Of a stretch of 64,000 nt of DNA, positions 43,104-56,399 are shown piece after piece. How positions within the stretch are numbered: the stretch's first letter is position 1; each line of letters begins with the position of its first letter. Position numbers and translations under genes: made by a program. Source of the DNA: Sapria himalayana (lineage: Eukaryota; Streptophyta; Magnoliopsida; Malpighiales; Rafflesiaceae); the NCBI GenBank assembly GCA_029783825.1, contig JAREIK010000506.1, forward strand, positions 1,197,502-1,261,501. The letters run 5' to 3'. A model generated the notes under the pieces. It was not told the origin of the DNA and searched no databases. It saw nothing but the letters and a program-made list of their open reading frames with translations.

Positions 43104-46100
43104 GTATAAATATCGTCCCAAGTTGGTTAATTGGTATGATCTAGTATTATGATTTATCTCTAAAGTTATATATTCAAAATTCACTTCTAAATTGAAGATA
43201 ATATGCTTGTTTGAATTTATATGTGAGGCCGTAGATGTATAGCGTGCTTAGATCGGGCACTTGGTTATAAAATGTCAAAAAATAAGTAATTATTTTTTTA
43301 ACCCTTTGGAATTCTTTCTGCCAAATTGAGCCAGAGGTAAATCAGATGTATCCAGAGAAGTGTGGTTTCTTGTTCCCACGGTTTTAATGGCAGCTCATGG
43401 TGATCAAACTTGCAACTTCCAAGAAAGGTGCTCATTCACCCCCTTGTCGATCATACTATCAAACCACATTGGTGAAACACGTAATTATTTGTTGTAAAAA
43501 ATTTGATAAAAAATTGCTCATTTGAAATTGTCTACATGTCAAATTTATAAGGCTTATTTTCACCAAGATATAATCGGGCAAAACTAGGTCATGTGGAATA
43601 CTTAAAAAATTATATGCCAATAAATAAATGGTGGAATGAGAATAAAAAAACATATTTCATACAAGAATTATAAAATAAAACGATAATCTTCAAGTTGATT
43701 GGGCGCCACCTCAGAAAATCAATTGCAAAAAGTCACCAGCACCTGGTTCATAATACATGTTTATTTGACACAAATAATGAAAATTTTAACAAAAAAAAAC
43801 AAAAAAGGATAGATGGTAAGGCTTATTTGGCACAATTCACAAACAAAGAAAAATCAAACAAACAAAACACGTGATTTGCATGATACGAATTACCAAAAAT
43901 CAATATTTTAAAAGAGTTCATACTAAAATTCAAACAAATTGAATAAATGATTTGAATCATGATATTCTCCATCTTCTATCAATAAAATAGAGTTTCAATC
44001 ACTATTCTATTTATGTTTATAAGTGAAAAAACAAGGACAAGTATTTTCTCTTGTATGAAAAATAATTACAAACCAACATCATTAGAGATCAGTTGTCAAA
44101 GATGATAGATACTCTTACCTTAGGATCATAAGTTCGATTCTCATGGATATCAAATATGCTCCCCACAATGTATGTCATATGGATTTAGCATACTGCTAGA
44201 ATGAGGGTCTTACATGATACTATTTCGAGACTTTGAGACCCATATATAGACCAAAAGATGGTATTAGATATCTTTGATGGAGAGAGGGAAGGGCAGGAGG
44301 ATACAAAAAACATAAACACAAAAAAAAAATCATATTTATTTTTATGAGTATCAAAATACTTTGATATCACTTTCATGGTAATATTCTAAAGCATTATTCT
44401 AAAGCTTTAGAATATTACTTTGAAAGCTTTTGAATTGATTATGATGGATATCAAAGGTAGTAGTCATACATTAAAATTAGCTCATAAAAGTAACTTGATC
44501 CCAATAATTTAGTTAGAATTGATCATGTTGGATTCAAGGTAGTAGTCATACTTTAAAATGATATTTTTTTTTTGTTTTTTCAAACAACCTTAATTGGTTT
44601 GATAATAGAATTTAATAACCAATGCACAAATAAACTTATTGAAAATTTATTTAATGTTGTACCGAGTCTAATCAATCCTTTAATGTTAATAGTAATATTT
44701 CAAGCCACCATAATCAAATTATTCATATACATCTGTATATATCAATATTCTCAAAACAATATCAACAGGAAGATTATCTAACTTTATATCTCATTAATAA
44801 AGAGACGCTCATCTTATATTGCGAAAGCAACTTCTCTTTCTTCATCTCTCTCATGTACTAACAACTTGAATTTCAATATATATCTTTGCCTCTTTTGTTT
44901 TTATCTTTGGATGAAAAATTAATTGTTTTGAGGCTCATCAAATAGTTGACCTGACAATTTTGTATAAGCTCATCAAATTGGCCTAACTTCAATTTCATCA
45001 TCTTATTTTCCTCTTTTACTTTTATCTTTTGGTTAAGTCATGCTTGACCATTATTGCTTGATGGGATGAACAACCCATCCTTCAAAATTTTGTATAAGCT
45101 CATCAAATTGATCTAACTTCAATTGTTATAACTAGATTATATTATTTTGTTGATGATCCAATTGAGATAAATGAAAAATCTTCATCACTCACCAAAATTA
45201 TATTTTGCACCAAATGAGAATTAGTCTACTTTATTATTTTTTTTTCTATTAAGGTATTAAGTGTAACTCATTATGAAAACATTCCCAAAGTTGAAGTATC
45301 AAAAATAAATAAGATGAAAAATACTACACCACGAAGGTGTTTCTTTTATAAGTTTTTAGCGTAACCTATTATTAGTTTGTTTATCAAAGTTTTAATGAAA
45401 CACCTAAAATGAAATTTATGTATTGACAAAAAAAAATGAGTCACACAAGCAAAAAAAAAAAAATTACTAAGCTGATTGGATCATTATTGTTCCATAATCA
45501 ATTCAAAATCATGCCAAGAATAAATTTTAAAAAATATTTAAATTTGTTCAATTTTTGTTGGTTGATTCAATTTTGTTTATTTATAACCTCAATTATATAT
45601 ATCTGAGTCACTTAGAAAATCTTATCTTTGATCCTCAGTGACCTTGTAGTATGGCTAAATGTTTTTTCCTATATTGTTAACATAGTTAAATGCTCATGAT
45701 CTCCACTTTTACAAATTGTAGGGCAACATTTCATGGCAAAATTATGAATAAGGTAAATTGTTTCACCAGTAAACACATACAAAATTGCTCAATATCTCAA
45801 CTCATTCTCTCGAAGGTAGGTACTACTACTCACTACAAAAATAAAAAACTTTAAGAAATAAGAAAAAAGTTAGCAATACCTATAACAAATATTCAAGTAA
45901 CAATGATTGATGTATGAACAATTCATACAAAATAAACAATGACACGAAAAAATTAAAGAATTTTCATTATATCAAATAATTATCTCAATCTAATACAAAA
46001 TTAGTAGAAAATAATAATCTCTCACTGCTTAAGAAAAGTAATCCATATTCAAAAACAAAAATAAAATGAGCAATATGCATATGTTGTCATAGATTGCAAA

Positions 46101-46620
46101 ACTATATGTGCTAACATTGACCTATTAAACATTGCATAACTTGCATGTAATCTTTTTAATAATAGTTTATTACAATATGTAATAAGCATTGTTATTTCAC
46201 GTTTGAAACCAAATTTCCATATCCTTTTTGATACATAATTGTTATCTTCATTTTGTCCTATTAAAGAGATAGTAATGTCTCATTTGAATTCTTATATTTC
46301 TTTTCTTCTTTATTTCCACAAGGAAACAAAGGGAATTAAACATTGAAATTTTATATATAAGTTCTTTAAAAATATATATTTTATGCACAAAATCAAATGA
46401 TTCTTATCTATCCCTTTTAAAGTTTTTTTTTTCATGAATATAATAAGAGAGCCCAAGAATACATCAATATGAAATTATAATTAATTTTGAATAGCAAAAT
46501 ACAAATTAAATTAACATAATCATTTTATTTTTATATAAATTAAAAACATAATGTACATGTTGACTTTGTTTTAGAATGCACACAAAAGATGTAAAAAAAA
46601 TGCATTTATAATCCAACTTT
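43100..46620. other. gene-free AT-rich DNA with dispersed repeats
   Basis: No gene. A block at about 44075-44350, containing 'aagttcgattctcatgg' and a purine-rich 'gagagggaagggcaggagga' end, is related to 48760-49010. 'ttttgtataagctcatcaaa' occurs at about 44958 and 45089, a small local duplication. The 'gttcgattc' word resembles a tRNA B-box, so a SINE is possible, but no A-box was found. Confidence 0.4.
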
Positions 46621-47632
46621 TTGCTGATTCAAACATATTTCAACTCAACAATTCTTGTTTCCATTCTCATTTTTTAAAATATTTGATCAATGTCACTTTG
46701 AGATCATGTATGTTTTGAGCACACTTCTTACAAAATTGATCTTATTGAAGAGAGATTTTTCATTTTCTATACAATAGCAATACATTCTTTTTGACTTCTC
46801 ATCTTATCCCATTAGGAAGTATTGATAAGACTCATATATTTTAGAATTTTAGAGGTAGATAAATTGATTCTTTCTAATTTACAAAATTTAGTTATTAGAA
46901 TACAATACAATAGAATCTCTTTGTTTAAAGTATAAGAACCATTCCTCAAAATTCTCTCTTTAAAAAGAAGACAACAAAATTCACTAATTATTGATGATGA
47001 ATCTTTGAAAATATAAGGTATCCACAATTACTCATGTCAACTTGGCGATTAGAGGGATGAAAGAAATAATTCAAGAATGTGACATGTAAAATGGATTAGC
47101 AAGCTATGATACCTATTCATAGAACAAAAATAACTCCTCAAATTATGAACCCTATAAATCAAATGAAACTCTCTCTAAAAACTCAAGATTAAAAAAAAAT
47201 TTACAGAATAATGATCCATCATGGATACAAATATGTAAGATGCTAGCATTGAAAAAATGGATAATCTTCATAACCTTTCCTACAACTCAATGTTTCATGA
47301 ATAAATAATGAAGTTTATAATAAATGATATTTCTATCATAGTTTGACAAGAAAAACATTGATTGTCCCAATAAAAATACAAAAACTTCATTCAATTGATT
47401 TCATGAAAAAAAATGAAATACAAATATCCATGGGCACGAGATGAATCCTTTCTAGAATTGAAGATTTATGAATGAAATGAATGTGAAAACATGTTTACAA
47501 GCTTTAGAAGGATTGATGTTGAATAAAATCTCATTGTTCAACTCATTCAGAAACTACCTAGAATTTGAGAGAATTCTTGGTTGAGGATTCTATTTTTGCT
47601 CTCAATGTGATGACTTATTCATGCTCGTGTCA
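46621..47632. repeat. 1-kb tandem duplication, copy 1
   Basis: Aligned base for base with 47637-48647 (offset 1016 at 'gattcaaaca'). Landmarks are 'tttcaactcaacaattctt', 'gtatgttttgagca' and 'aggaagtattgataagactc', with a 'tcatgctcgt' end. No gene is readable on either strand. Confidence 0.92.
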
Positions 47633-47636
47633 CTTG

Positions 47637-48647
47637 TTACTGATTCAAACACTATTTCAACTCAACAATTCTTCTTTCCATCCTCATTTTTTCAAGAATT
47701 TGATCAATGCCACTTTGATATCATGTATGTTTTGAGCACCCTTCTTACAAAACTGATCTTTTAAAAGAGAGATTTTTCTTTTTCTATACAATAGCAATAC
47801 ATTCCTTTTGACTTCTCATCTTATCCCAATAGGAAGTATTGATAAGACTCATATATTTTGATATTTTAGAGTTAGATAAATTGATTCTTTCTAATTTACA
47901 ATATTTAGTTATTAGAATACAATACAAGAGAATCTCTTTGTTTAAAGTAGAAAAATCATTCCTCAAAATTCTTTCTTTCAAAATAAGACAACAAAATTCA
48001 CTAATTATTGATGATGAATCTTTGAAAATATAAAGTATCCACGACTACGCATGTCAACTTGGCAATTAGAGAGATGAAAGAAATAATTCATGAATGTGAC
48101 ATGTAAAATGGATTAGCAAGCTATGATACCTATTCATGGAACAAAAATAAATCCTCAAATTATGAACCCTATAAATCCAATGAAACTCTCTAAAAACTCA
48201 AGATTAAAGAAAATTTAACAGAATAATGGTCCATCATGGATACAAATATGTAAGATGCTAGCATTGAAAAAATGAATAATCTTCATAACCTTTCCTATAA
48301 CTCAATGTTTCATGAATAAATAATGAAGTTTATAAAAAATGATATTTCAATCATAGTTTGACAAGGAAAACATTGATTGTCCCCATTATAATACTAAACT
48401 TTCATTCAATTAATTTCATGAAAAAAAATGAATATACAAATATCCATGGGCACAAGATGAATCCTTTCTAGAATTGAAGATTTTTGAATGAAATGAAAGT
48501 GAAAACATGTTTACAAGCTTTAGAAGGATTGATGTTGAATAAAATCTCATTGTTCAACTCATTTCAGAAACTACTTAGATTTTGTGCGAATTCTTGGTTG
48601 AGGATTTTATTTTTGCTCTTAATGTAATGACTTTATCATGCTCGTAT
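47637..48647. repeat. 1-kb tandem duplication, copy 2
   Basis: Second copy of the unit above, adjoining it with only a few bases between. Differences are scattered substitutions and small indels, so the duplication is moderately recent. The nature of the unit is unknown. Confidence 0.92.
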
Positions 48648-49585
48648 CTTTCTTTTTGGTTCTCTTAAAACTCATACATAATAGACTAGAATATGATATT
48701 ATTAATTTTAGTGGAACTGATGAGTGATTTAGACAACGAATATACTGATAAGAGAGAAAAGAATTTTTATAATCACATTCAAATAAATGCTCATGATGAC
48801 CTAACCTTGGGGAAATGAGTTCGATCACTAGAGATATCGGGTATGCACCTCATTGTATCAAATTTCAAATGCTTTATTCATATTGATGGGATAGGTGTTC
48901 TACCTACTCTTACCTTTAGGCCTCAAGGTCCACAGAGATAATATGAGATGTGTTTGGAGGGAAGGGGAGGGGGGAGGATGGGAGAGGATAAAAAAATACA
49001 CATGATAAGCATAGTTGTAGAATATGTTTTAATAAATAGTCACTGAAAGTTAAGAGATGAAGAAATTAGGCAATTATTTGGAAGAAGAAGGAGGAAGGGG
49101 ATGATTCAATTTTGAAAATAAGAAATTAGGTTTGATTAATAAGCATTAAGCTAAATCAATTATTAATCAACCATAATTGAATCTCCAAAAAAATACTTTT
49201 ACAAGATTTTTGAAGCATCAAACTTGAAGTGCTATTGATTTAGAATTAATTGGGATCAATTGATATTTGACTTTTGTATTGTTGAATATTTTTAACAAGT
49301 AGAGAAACTAAATTTTGAATTTTTTAAGCATTGAGTTTTATGCGGTAACAATTGAGAATTTATTATAAATTTATCTTTGTATTTTGTAGTGTTTTTGATG
49401 TTATTAAACTTTAAGTGGTGTTAATCAAGAATCAATAAAAAATTTACATTCATATTTGAAATAACTAACATTTGGGTGGCATCATTCATGGATTAATATT
49501 TTTACATTTTATAATAGTTTTTCAAAACCTATTTTTTTTTTCAAAATTCTTGATGTATTTTCATTCCAGAATCAATAGAATATTG
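48648..49585. other. gene-free sequence with dispersed repeat
   Basis: Contains the second copy (about 48760-49010) of the repeat at 44075-44350, ending in a G-rich 'ggaaggggaggggggagga' tract at about 48960-48978 that could form a G-quadruplex. No gene recognised. Confidence 0.4.
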
Positions 49586-50529
49586 TGTTGGAAATGTATT
49601 TATACTAAAATTCATTTGATTTTCATTAATATTTATTAAATACATTTTGATATTTGAATTCTATGAGAGTCTACAAAGAGCTAAGTTGCCATTTTAATAT
49701 AATACACGTGTCATTTATTCTAAATAGTAGATAATTTTGGTATATAAATTTTTCTTATACACATAAGATTGAATCATTATTTTTTTTAGAATACAACCCA
49801 TTTTTTTAAAATCTAAATGGTGTTAAATATACCAATGGTAAAATTATAGCACAAGATTTTAGTAGATTTATCTTGACTATGTGGATATAATTATTTTATA
49901 ATGACACATAAAGTAATCGATACTCCATCATTATTATGAATATTATTACTCTTAATCTAAAAATAATTAATAAATATATGTATTTATTAATAGTTATTTT
50001 GATTCATATAGAGTGAGATTTATAAATAGATTTATAAGCTCAATGAGTTTGATAATTATATTTGTTGCATGATAAATATTACTTAGTAATGAAATTCTAT
50101 TTCCAATTAAAATGATTGATGATACCCTCTTGAGGATATTTATAAGTATTGGTAATGTCAAAGTCTACATGAGAATTTTAATCTGATATGTCAAGTAAGT
50201 TCAATGGAAGGTCTCATGAAAATTATTAAATATAAATAAAATAAAATTGTTAGTAATTTAATTTAATTATTACTTATATAATATTAACATGAGACAATTA
50301 ATAAGTATTAAATAAATATGCTCAAATTGTTTGAAATAAATGAGGAGATATAATTATAATTCTATAGTAGAATGAATTATAATTAATATAAATAGTATCA
50401 TTTAATTTTTATTAGATGCCCAAAATCTTATTTAATCTTGAATCCCTTATGTAGCCTTAACCTGTATCATAAGAAATTGTTTCATAAACCATAACAAACG
50501 TTTTTTTATTTGTTTAAATAAATAAATAA

Positions 50530-50586
<57 letters not shown>

Positions 50587-50882
50587 TTTTGGGCATGATA
50601 AATGAAAAAGTCATATCACTTTGTTTGATATGATGTGTGCTTGTTAAAAATGACAGAGAAAGAAGAGAATCATTATCTCTTTCTTCCTCAATTTTGTTTT
50701 TGGTGTGGGATATACAAGAGAATCCATAGGATTTGGGTGATAGATCCATTGCAAATGGAGTAATATATGAAAATGCAATCAGGTATGTATTCTACTCAAT
50801 TCAAATAAATCTCATTATGGTTTGATAAGCATTCACAAAACCACAAGTTTTTTTTTTTTTTTTTGCAATTCACATCTCAACA
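49586..50882 (+). repeat. Ty1/copia LTR (Angela-like), plus strand
   Basis: Starts TGTTGGAAATGTATTT, as in Angela/Tork copia LTRs, and ends CATCTCAACA at 50882. A degenerate primer-binding site, TGGTATTAATAT, follows at 50886-50897 (compare TGGTATCAGAGC, complementary to initiator tRNA-Met). The 1297-bp length fits Angela LTRs. I see no gag-pol to the right, so the element is truncated or too decayed. Confidence 0.6.
50517..50581. repeat. (TA)n microsatellite
   Basis: AATA units pass into a TA run of about 24 units inside the copia LTR. Confidence 0.95.
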
Positions 50883-50897
50883 CATTGGTATTAATAT

Positions 50898-51474
50898 TCC
50901 AAACCATTTTTCAAAAACTTAAGGGTTTCATATATCTTCAAAGTATTTTTGTTATGAGAATCAGTTGAAAATTAATTTTTATTATCCAAAATTATTTTGC
51001 AAGAACTAATATGAATGTGTATTTTTTTTATTTTGAAAAGTGATTGAAAAACCTTTTCATGTAGAATAATTTTTCAAAATTAGTCAAAATGAAAATTTTA
51101 AAAATTTTAAGTGTTTTCACCTAAAAATTGGTCAATGAAAGAGTTTTTCACTTTATAAGAATTTTAATGAAGATAAACATTAAGATTTTGTAAAGGAATA
51201 ACTAAAAATTGATAGTAACCTTCTTGAATATTTTTTACACTTACTCCAAAATGTCAATATGGAATTAATCAAAAACATATCATAATCTACAATGAGAGAT
51301 TTAACATCAGAAATTGCACAAATGATATCATCATAGATGAAAAATATTAGATACACCATACTCAACTTGTCATTATAAAGCTAATCAATGTTCATAATAA
51401 TCAAGAAAATAAATATATGATTGGGACATATTCAAATTCATTATTTCATAAATAACTATTGGGGACCAACCGAA
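50898..51474. other. gene-free AT-rich DNA
   Basis: Position expected for copia gag after the LTR at 49586-50882, but no gag motif is readable. Confidence 0.4.
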
Positions 51475-52395
51475 ATATGACTCAAAAACTAAGAATGGTT
51501 TCAAAATGAAATCTCAATCCAAAAATGGCTTAATTAATTCTATTTTATGATTTTAACTCTTTTAAATTTATCTAGTGAACTTTACCAAAATATAATGTAA
51601 ATCATTATATATATATATATATATATATATTCCCCAAAATAAAGAATATATATTTACGTTCATAAACAAATAATATTACATCTAATTAAAAGTCTAGATT
51701 ACAATAATTGCAAGCTCACACTTAACAAATAAATTAGAATCTAAATACATGAGTACATGTTTATGTGTCAGTATAATCATGAGCACCCGAGTACCACATG
51801 AATACTAACACATCCTCCACATGAATGATAATTGTCCTTCACATGAACACTACATGAATACCAAGGAAGCCCTCGCATACAAAAGATAAATTAAGAACAA
51901 AGACTATCACAACATATATAAAGGCATCCCATTCCCTAAACTAGGTTGCTTCCCTATTCCAAACAAGACTTACATGCGAAGGAAAGGGGGAAAACTCCCT
52001 TTCCACGTGAAACACATACAACCAGTAAATGGCCAAATGCCAATGTTTTTCATTTTTAATGCACACACCGCTTCTCACCCCACCTAATAACCATCAAACC
52101 TTTGTTTTATTTTTCTACACAAAAATAAAATAGCCCATTTTCAACAAAGCATAGGATCTACCCATTTTCAAAGAAAAAGTAATTTTATCTAATTTTATAA
52201 GCGTGATTGTCACCATACTCAAAAAATACCTTTTTATTCAAAAAAACGTATTTGTATCAATCCATATTAATATGAGCACCATAATAATCTATACTTTAAT
52301 TATATAAAACTCAAAAAATATTACACCCCTTTAAATTTAAATCAAACCAAACTTAAATAATAAAATCAATTTGTCCCTACCCTATGTAGATCAAA
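51475..52395. repeat. direct repeat R1 (about 0.9 kb)
   Basis: Aligned with R2, which is split into 53637-53975 and 59139-59765 by a copia element. Shared landmarks are 'ttaattaattttattttgtg'-like text, the TA microsatellite, 'aataatattac..c.aattaaaagtc', 'accacatgaa.ac.a', 'ctattccaaacaa' and 'ccatattaatatgag'. R1 starts near TGACTCAAAAA and R2 near TGCAACCCAAAAA. The pair could be LTRs of a small non-autonomous element, but no PBS or polypurine tract is convincing. Confidence 0.75.
51607..51632. repeat. (AT)n microsatellite
   Basis: AT run within R1, matched by the run at 53857-53883 in R2. Confidence 0.9.
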
Positions 52396-53636
52396 CAGTC
52401 TCTCTCTTTGGCCTATGTGGAGAGATCAATATATGTCATTGTTTTATAATTAAAAAATAGCATATGGAGTTATCCCCTCAAATCTAGAAAACAATTCCCA
52501 TTTCATACACAAAAAATAGTTTCTGAAATTCTAATTTTCCTTAAAAATTTAATTTTTCTAAAAAATAAAATTTTAATGAAAATTAGATTTTCTTCATTAA
52601 TTCACCAAGGAACTTTTTTTCCTTCTAACCAGAAGCTTCTTTTTTATCTAACAAATTTATGATAGTGACTGAAATAAAAGTATATTTTTTACTTCTAACA
52701 CATAAACTCCCCCTTAATATGTATGATCCTCATAAATGACTAAAAAAAATAGCCAACATTTACTTCAAATTTATCAACTCCTTCTTGATCTGCCAATTCC
52801 TAGGAGTAATTGAAATAAAAGTGATATCAACATAAGATTCCTTTAAGAATCATGTTTCTCTCAGAATAAACACATAAAAAATCTAGACTAACCGATCTTG
52901 ATCTCTTCGAATGAAGGAGGTAAAAACAATATAGTTGTTTGACTCTCCATGGTCATCCCAATTATCATCCTATCATTAGGAAATTTTTGAATAGTAATGA
53001 TTATTTTATTTCCTACAAAAAAGATATCATTCATGCAAACATAAATGAGACTTATGTAGCTTGGAGTTTGTACTTGCGATTTTTCGTGAGACACTTTTTC
53101 AATATGAACCAACCTTAGAATATAAATCATCCTTGAAACACCACTTTTACCCCTCATTTTTATCTAGCGATTGAAATTCTATTAATATTCCTACATGACT
53201 CATACTATCCAACATTCTAATAGATAATAAGTTCATACACATATATGATATCTCTAAATTTAACTAACATGTAATATTTGTCTCCAAATAAAACACCCTA
53301 ATGCTAAATAAACTCAATGTCATGTCAATGCTCGACTTGACTAAGCTATAGTACATTGGCATAGATGTCACTTCTTTGCCCACCCTAACTAATCCAAGAG
53401 TCCCAAGGCAAATAAGTCACATACTAGTTAAGATTCAAGTGATGCATAAGATATCGGCCAAGTTTGCTATTAGTTACTTTCTTGATTAATTTGTCACAAA
53501 ATAACTTAAAAGATTAATATTTTATTTTCTAAATATTTCTCATTAATTATTTCTTTTTTACAAAGAAATAATTTAATCATCTAGACAAAATATATTTAAT
53601 CATCTAAAAATAATTAACCCACTTTTATGTATATAT
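52396..53636. other. spacer between direct repeats, with possible retroelement coding relic
   Basis: About 1.2 kb. On the minus strand 52888-53157 is open and contains SLIYVCMNDIFFVGN, which resembles a damaged copia reverse-transcriptase YVDDI block. A purine-rich AAGGGGGAGTTT tract on the minus strand (about 52709-52720) resembles a polypurine tract. Both readings are weak. Confidence 0.3.
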
Positions 53637-53975
53637 GCAACCCAAAAATCAAGAACAATTTCAAAATAAATTCTCGAACTAATAATAAGTTAATTAATTT
53701 TATTTTGTGATTGTGAATCTTTTAGAATTATCTAATTAACTTTACCAAAACACAATCAATTTTAAATCATTGTAGATTTCACAAATGTATTCTATATGAT
53801 ATATATGTGTGTGTGTGTGTGTGTTTGAATCTATTCAAATATATGTTTCATTTCGAATATATATATATATATATATATATATCCAAAATAACATAATATA
53901 TATATATTCGTACACAAATAATATTACCCCCAATTAAAAGTCAAGATTATAATAATTACAAGTACATGTGTACAA
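53637..53975. repeat. direct repeat R2, left part
   Basis: Left third of R2, aligned with 51475-51710. It includes a (TG)n run (about 53806-53824) that R1 lacks and an (AT)n run at 53857-53883. Alignment stops at about 53975, where the copia LTR begins. Confidence 0.7.
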
Positions 53976-54047
53976 AAAGTCGAAGCTCTTACATAAATAA
54001 TAATCATTCATTTCAAAATAATGGTCATTCATTACGATGTATTTCTA
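53976..54047 (-). repeat. 3' LTR of the copia element, short or truncated
   Basis: Aligned with the outer part of the right LTR: 'tcttacataaataat..tcattcatttcaaa' against 'tcttgcataaatgatggtcattcatttcaaa', and 'atttctaata' against 'gtttccaata'. Only about 72 bp is recognisable against about 216 bp on the right. The left end has been lost or has diverged. Confidence 0.6.
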
Positions 54048-54050
54048 ATA

Positions 54051-54059
54051 CTCCCCCTT
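54051..54059 (-). other. polypurine tract of the copia element
   Basis: AAGGGGGAG on the minus strand, directly before the 3' LTR, the usual plus-strand primer site in copia elements. Confidence 0.7.
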
Positions 54060-54319
54060 GAATGACCATAATATTAAAGAACACGTCTCATTAAAATCTT
54101 AGTAGAAAAAACCCAGTGGGACAAAAACCTAGTAGCGGAAAAAGAGTACATATAATTTATTAGGACTGCTTCATTAAAAACCTTGCTAGTAAAATTCCAA
54201 TGGAATAAAATATGGATAAAGTGAAAAAGAGTATAGTGCACTAGCATCCAATCATGCTCCCTCTCAAGTCAATATCCTTAGGTTGGTCCATTCATATCTT
54301 ATATATTAACTTATTGAAT

Positions 54320-54900
54320 GTAGAGATTGGTAATTACTTTGTAAATAGATCTGCTACATTTTCACTTGATCATATTTGATGAACATCAATTTCACTATTC
54401 TTCTAAACCTCATGTGTACAGAAAAATTTTGGTTAAATGTGTTTGGTTCTATCTTCTTTGATATAACCTCTTTTGATCTGTGCAATGCATGCATCATTAT
54501 CTTCAAATAATACTCTGGGCTTATTTTTGATAAAAGAGAGCACACATAATTTTTGAATATGGTGGATCATCGATCTTAGCCAAATGCATTATTGACTTGC
54601 TTCATGAATTGTAAGAATCTCTAAATGATTTGATGATGTAGCTATCATTGTCTATTTGATAGATTTCCATGAGATAGTAGTTCCATTATAGTTAAAAACA
54701 TACACAATTTGTGATATGGCTTTATGCAAATATTAAATATATCCTGCATCAACATATTCAAGTAGGTTTTTCTGACTCATTTGAGTAAAATAAACTCATA
54801 TTTGTAGTTCCACTAAGATAGCGCAATGTGTTTGATACTAGTCCAATGTCTTCTCATTGGAGTTGAAATATAATTGGCTAATAAATTAACAAAAGAAGTA
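54320..54900 (-). pseudogene. copia RNase H / pol C-terminus relic
   Basis: On the minus strand the end of the copia polyprotein reads DVHQI then SSENVADLFTK then LPIS (54400-54320), with stops replacing expected residues. The ADLFTK block is the standard C-terminal RNase H signature of Ty1/copia. The rest towards 54900 is too decayed to number. Confidence 0.7.
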
Positions 54901-55099
54901 ATATCTAGTCATGTATAATTAGCAAAATATATAAGTGCACAATAGCATAAGATATAGTACTTTAGGACCAAGTAATTCCTCACCATTTTAATAAGGTTGA
55001 AATATGTCTTTTTTCACATCAAGTAACAAATAACCATAGGGTAGCTTAATGGATGTGTTTTATCCATATTGAAATACTTCAAATTTTTTTTGAAATATG

Positions 55100-55800
55100 T
55101 TGATTGATGAACCAACATTCCATTTAGAAAATATTTGATTTGTAACACGAGACAAAATTTTGTTTTTTTTCAAGATCTTTCATTTCAAATTCTTTCTTTA
55201 AATACTATGTTGTTTTTGTGAGCTTTTCAAGAGTTTCAACAAAATTTAATTCATCAACATAAACAATAATAATTAAAAATTTTATTTCTAATTTCTTGAT
55301 AAAAATACATGGACATATAGGGTTATTCACATATCATTCCTTTAGCAAATATTCACTAAGTCAATTGTACCGCATGCATTGGATTGTTTTAATCAATACA
55401 AAGATCATTACAACTTTATTGAGTACATGCTACGAGGCTTTGTACTAACTACTTGAGGAAGTTTAAAACCTTTAGAGATTTTTATGTTCACATCATTGTC
55501 TATTGATCCACATAAATATGCAGTGATAACATCCATCAGATACAAATCTAGTCCTTCAAGTACTGTTAAGCTTATTAAAAATCAAAATATGATTGCATCC
55601 ATAATATGCGAATATGTTTCCACATAATCAGGTCTTTGTAAGAAATTATGGGCTACTAATCGTATCTTATATCTTATGATATTATTATTCTCCATTTGTA
55701 CCCAATAGGCTTTACACTTATAAATATTTTTACTATAGGTCTAAATACTTTAGTTTTTTTCAATGAATGTAATTCTACCTACATAGCCTCTCTCCATTTT
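55100..55800 (-). pseudogene. copia reverse transcriptase relic
   Basis: The catalytic block reads IVYVDELNFVETLEKLTKTT on the minus strand (55270-55211), followed by a stop and YLKKEFEMKDL (55207-55175). The YVDD motif has become YVDE, which removes one of the catalytic aspartates. The surrounding polymerase region is broken by frameshifts. Confidence 0.82.
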
Positions 55801-56399
55801 GACCAATTATTTTTGTGTCTACATTCATCTATTTTTTGTGGTTCAGGATCATTATCATTATGTATGATGACTTTGACCATTTGAAAAGCAAAGATGTTAT
55901 CCACAATAAAATTATTTCGATTTCACCTTTTAGTTTATCCACATAACTTATTGAGATCTCATAATTTTTAGGTATCATTGCATCTTCTGAAGATATTTGT
56001 TCATTTTGCACCTCTTTAAGAGTTTGTTCTTCAATATGTGCCTTTGCAGGGGTATTTTTTTTGCTTTTGTTCTCCTATTTCGAGGAGCTATATGTCTTTT
56101 AACCCAATTGGTCTTCCATGCTTCAAGTGAGTTTTAGATTTATTTGTTTTCTATTATTCAAGGACCTCAATCCACGCTAGAGCATTCATATCTGGGGTAT
56201 GTGACTTTGTCATTTTCTTTACATTCACGAATACATCTAGTGAATGATTTGTAAGATTTTATAAATTAATGATTTTTTTGAACTTCACATTAATATTAAT
56301 TTGTTTGAGGATCAAAATGAGATAATGTTAATTCATTCTAACTAATTTTTCATCATTGTTCTAGAACTGACTTTTCTCCCCCTAATAGTGGGAATACAT

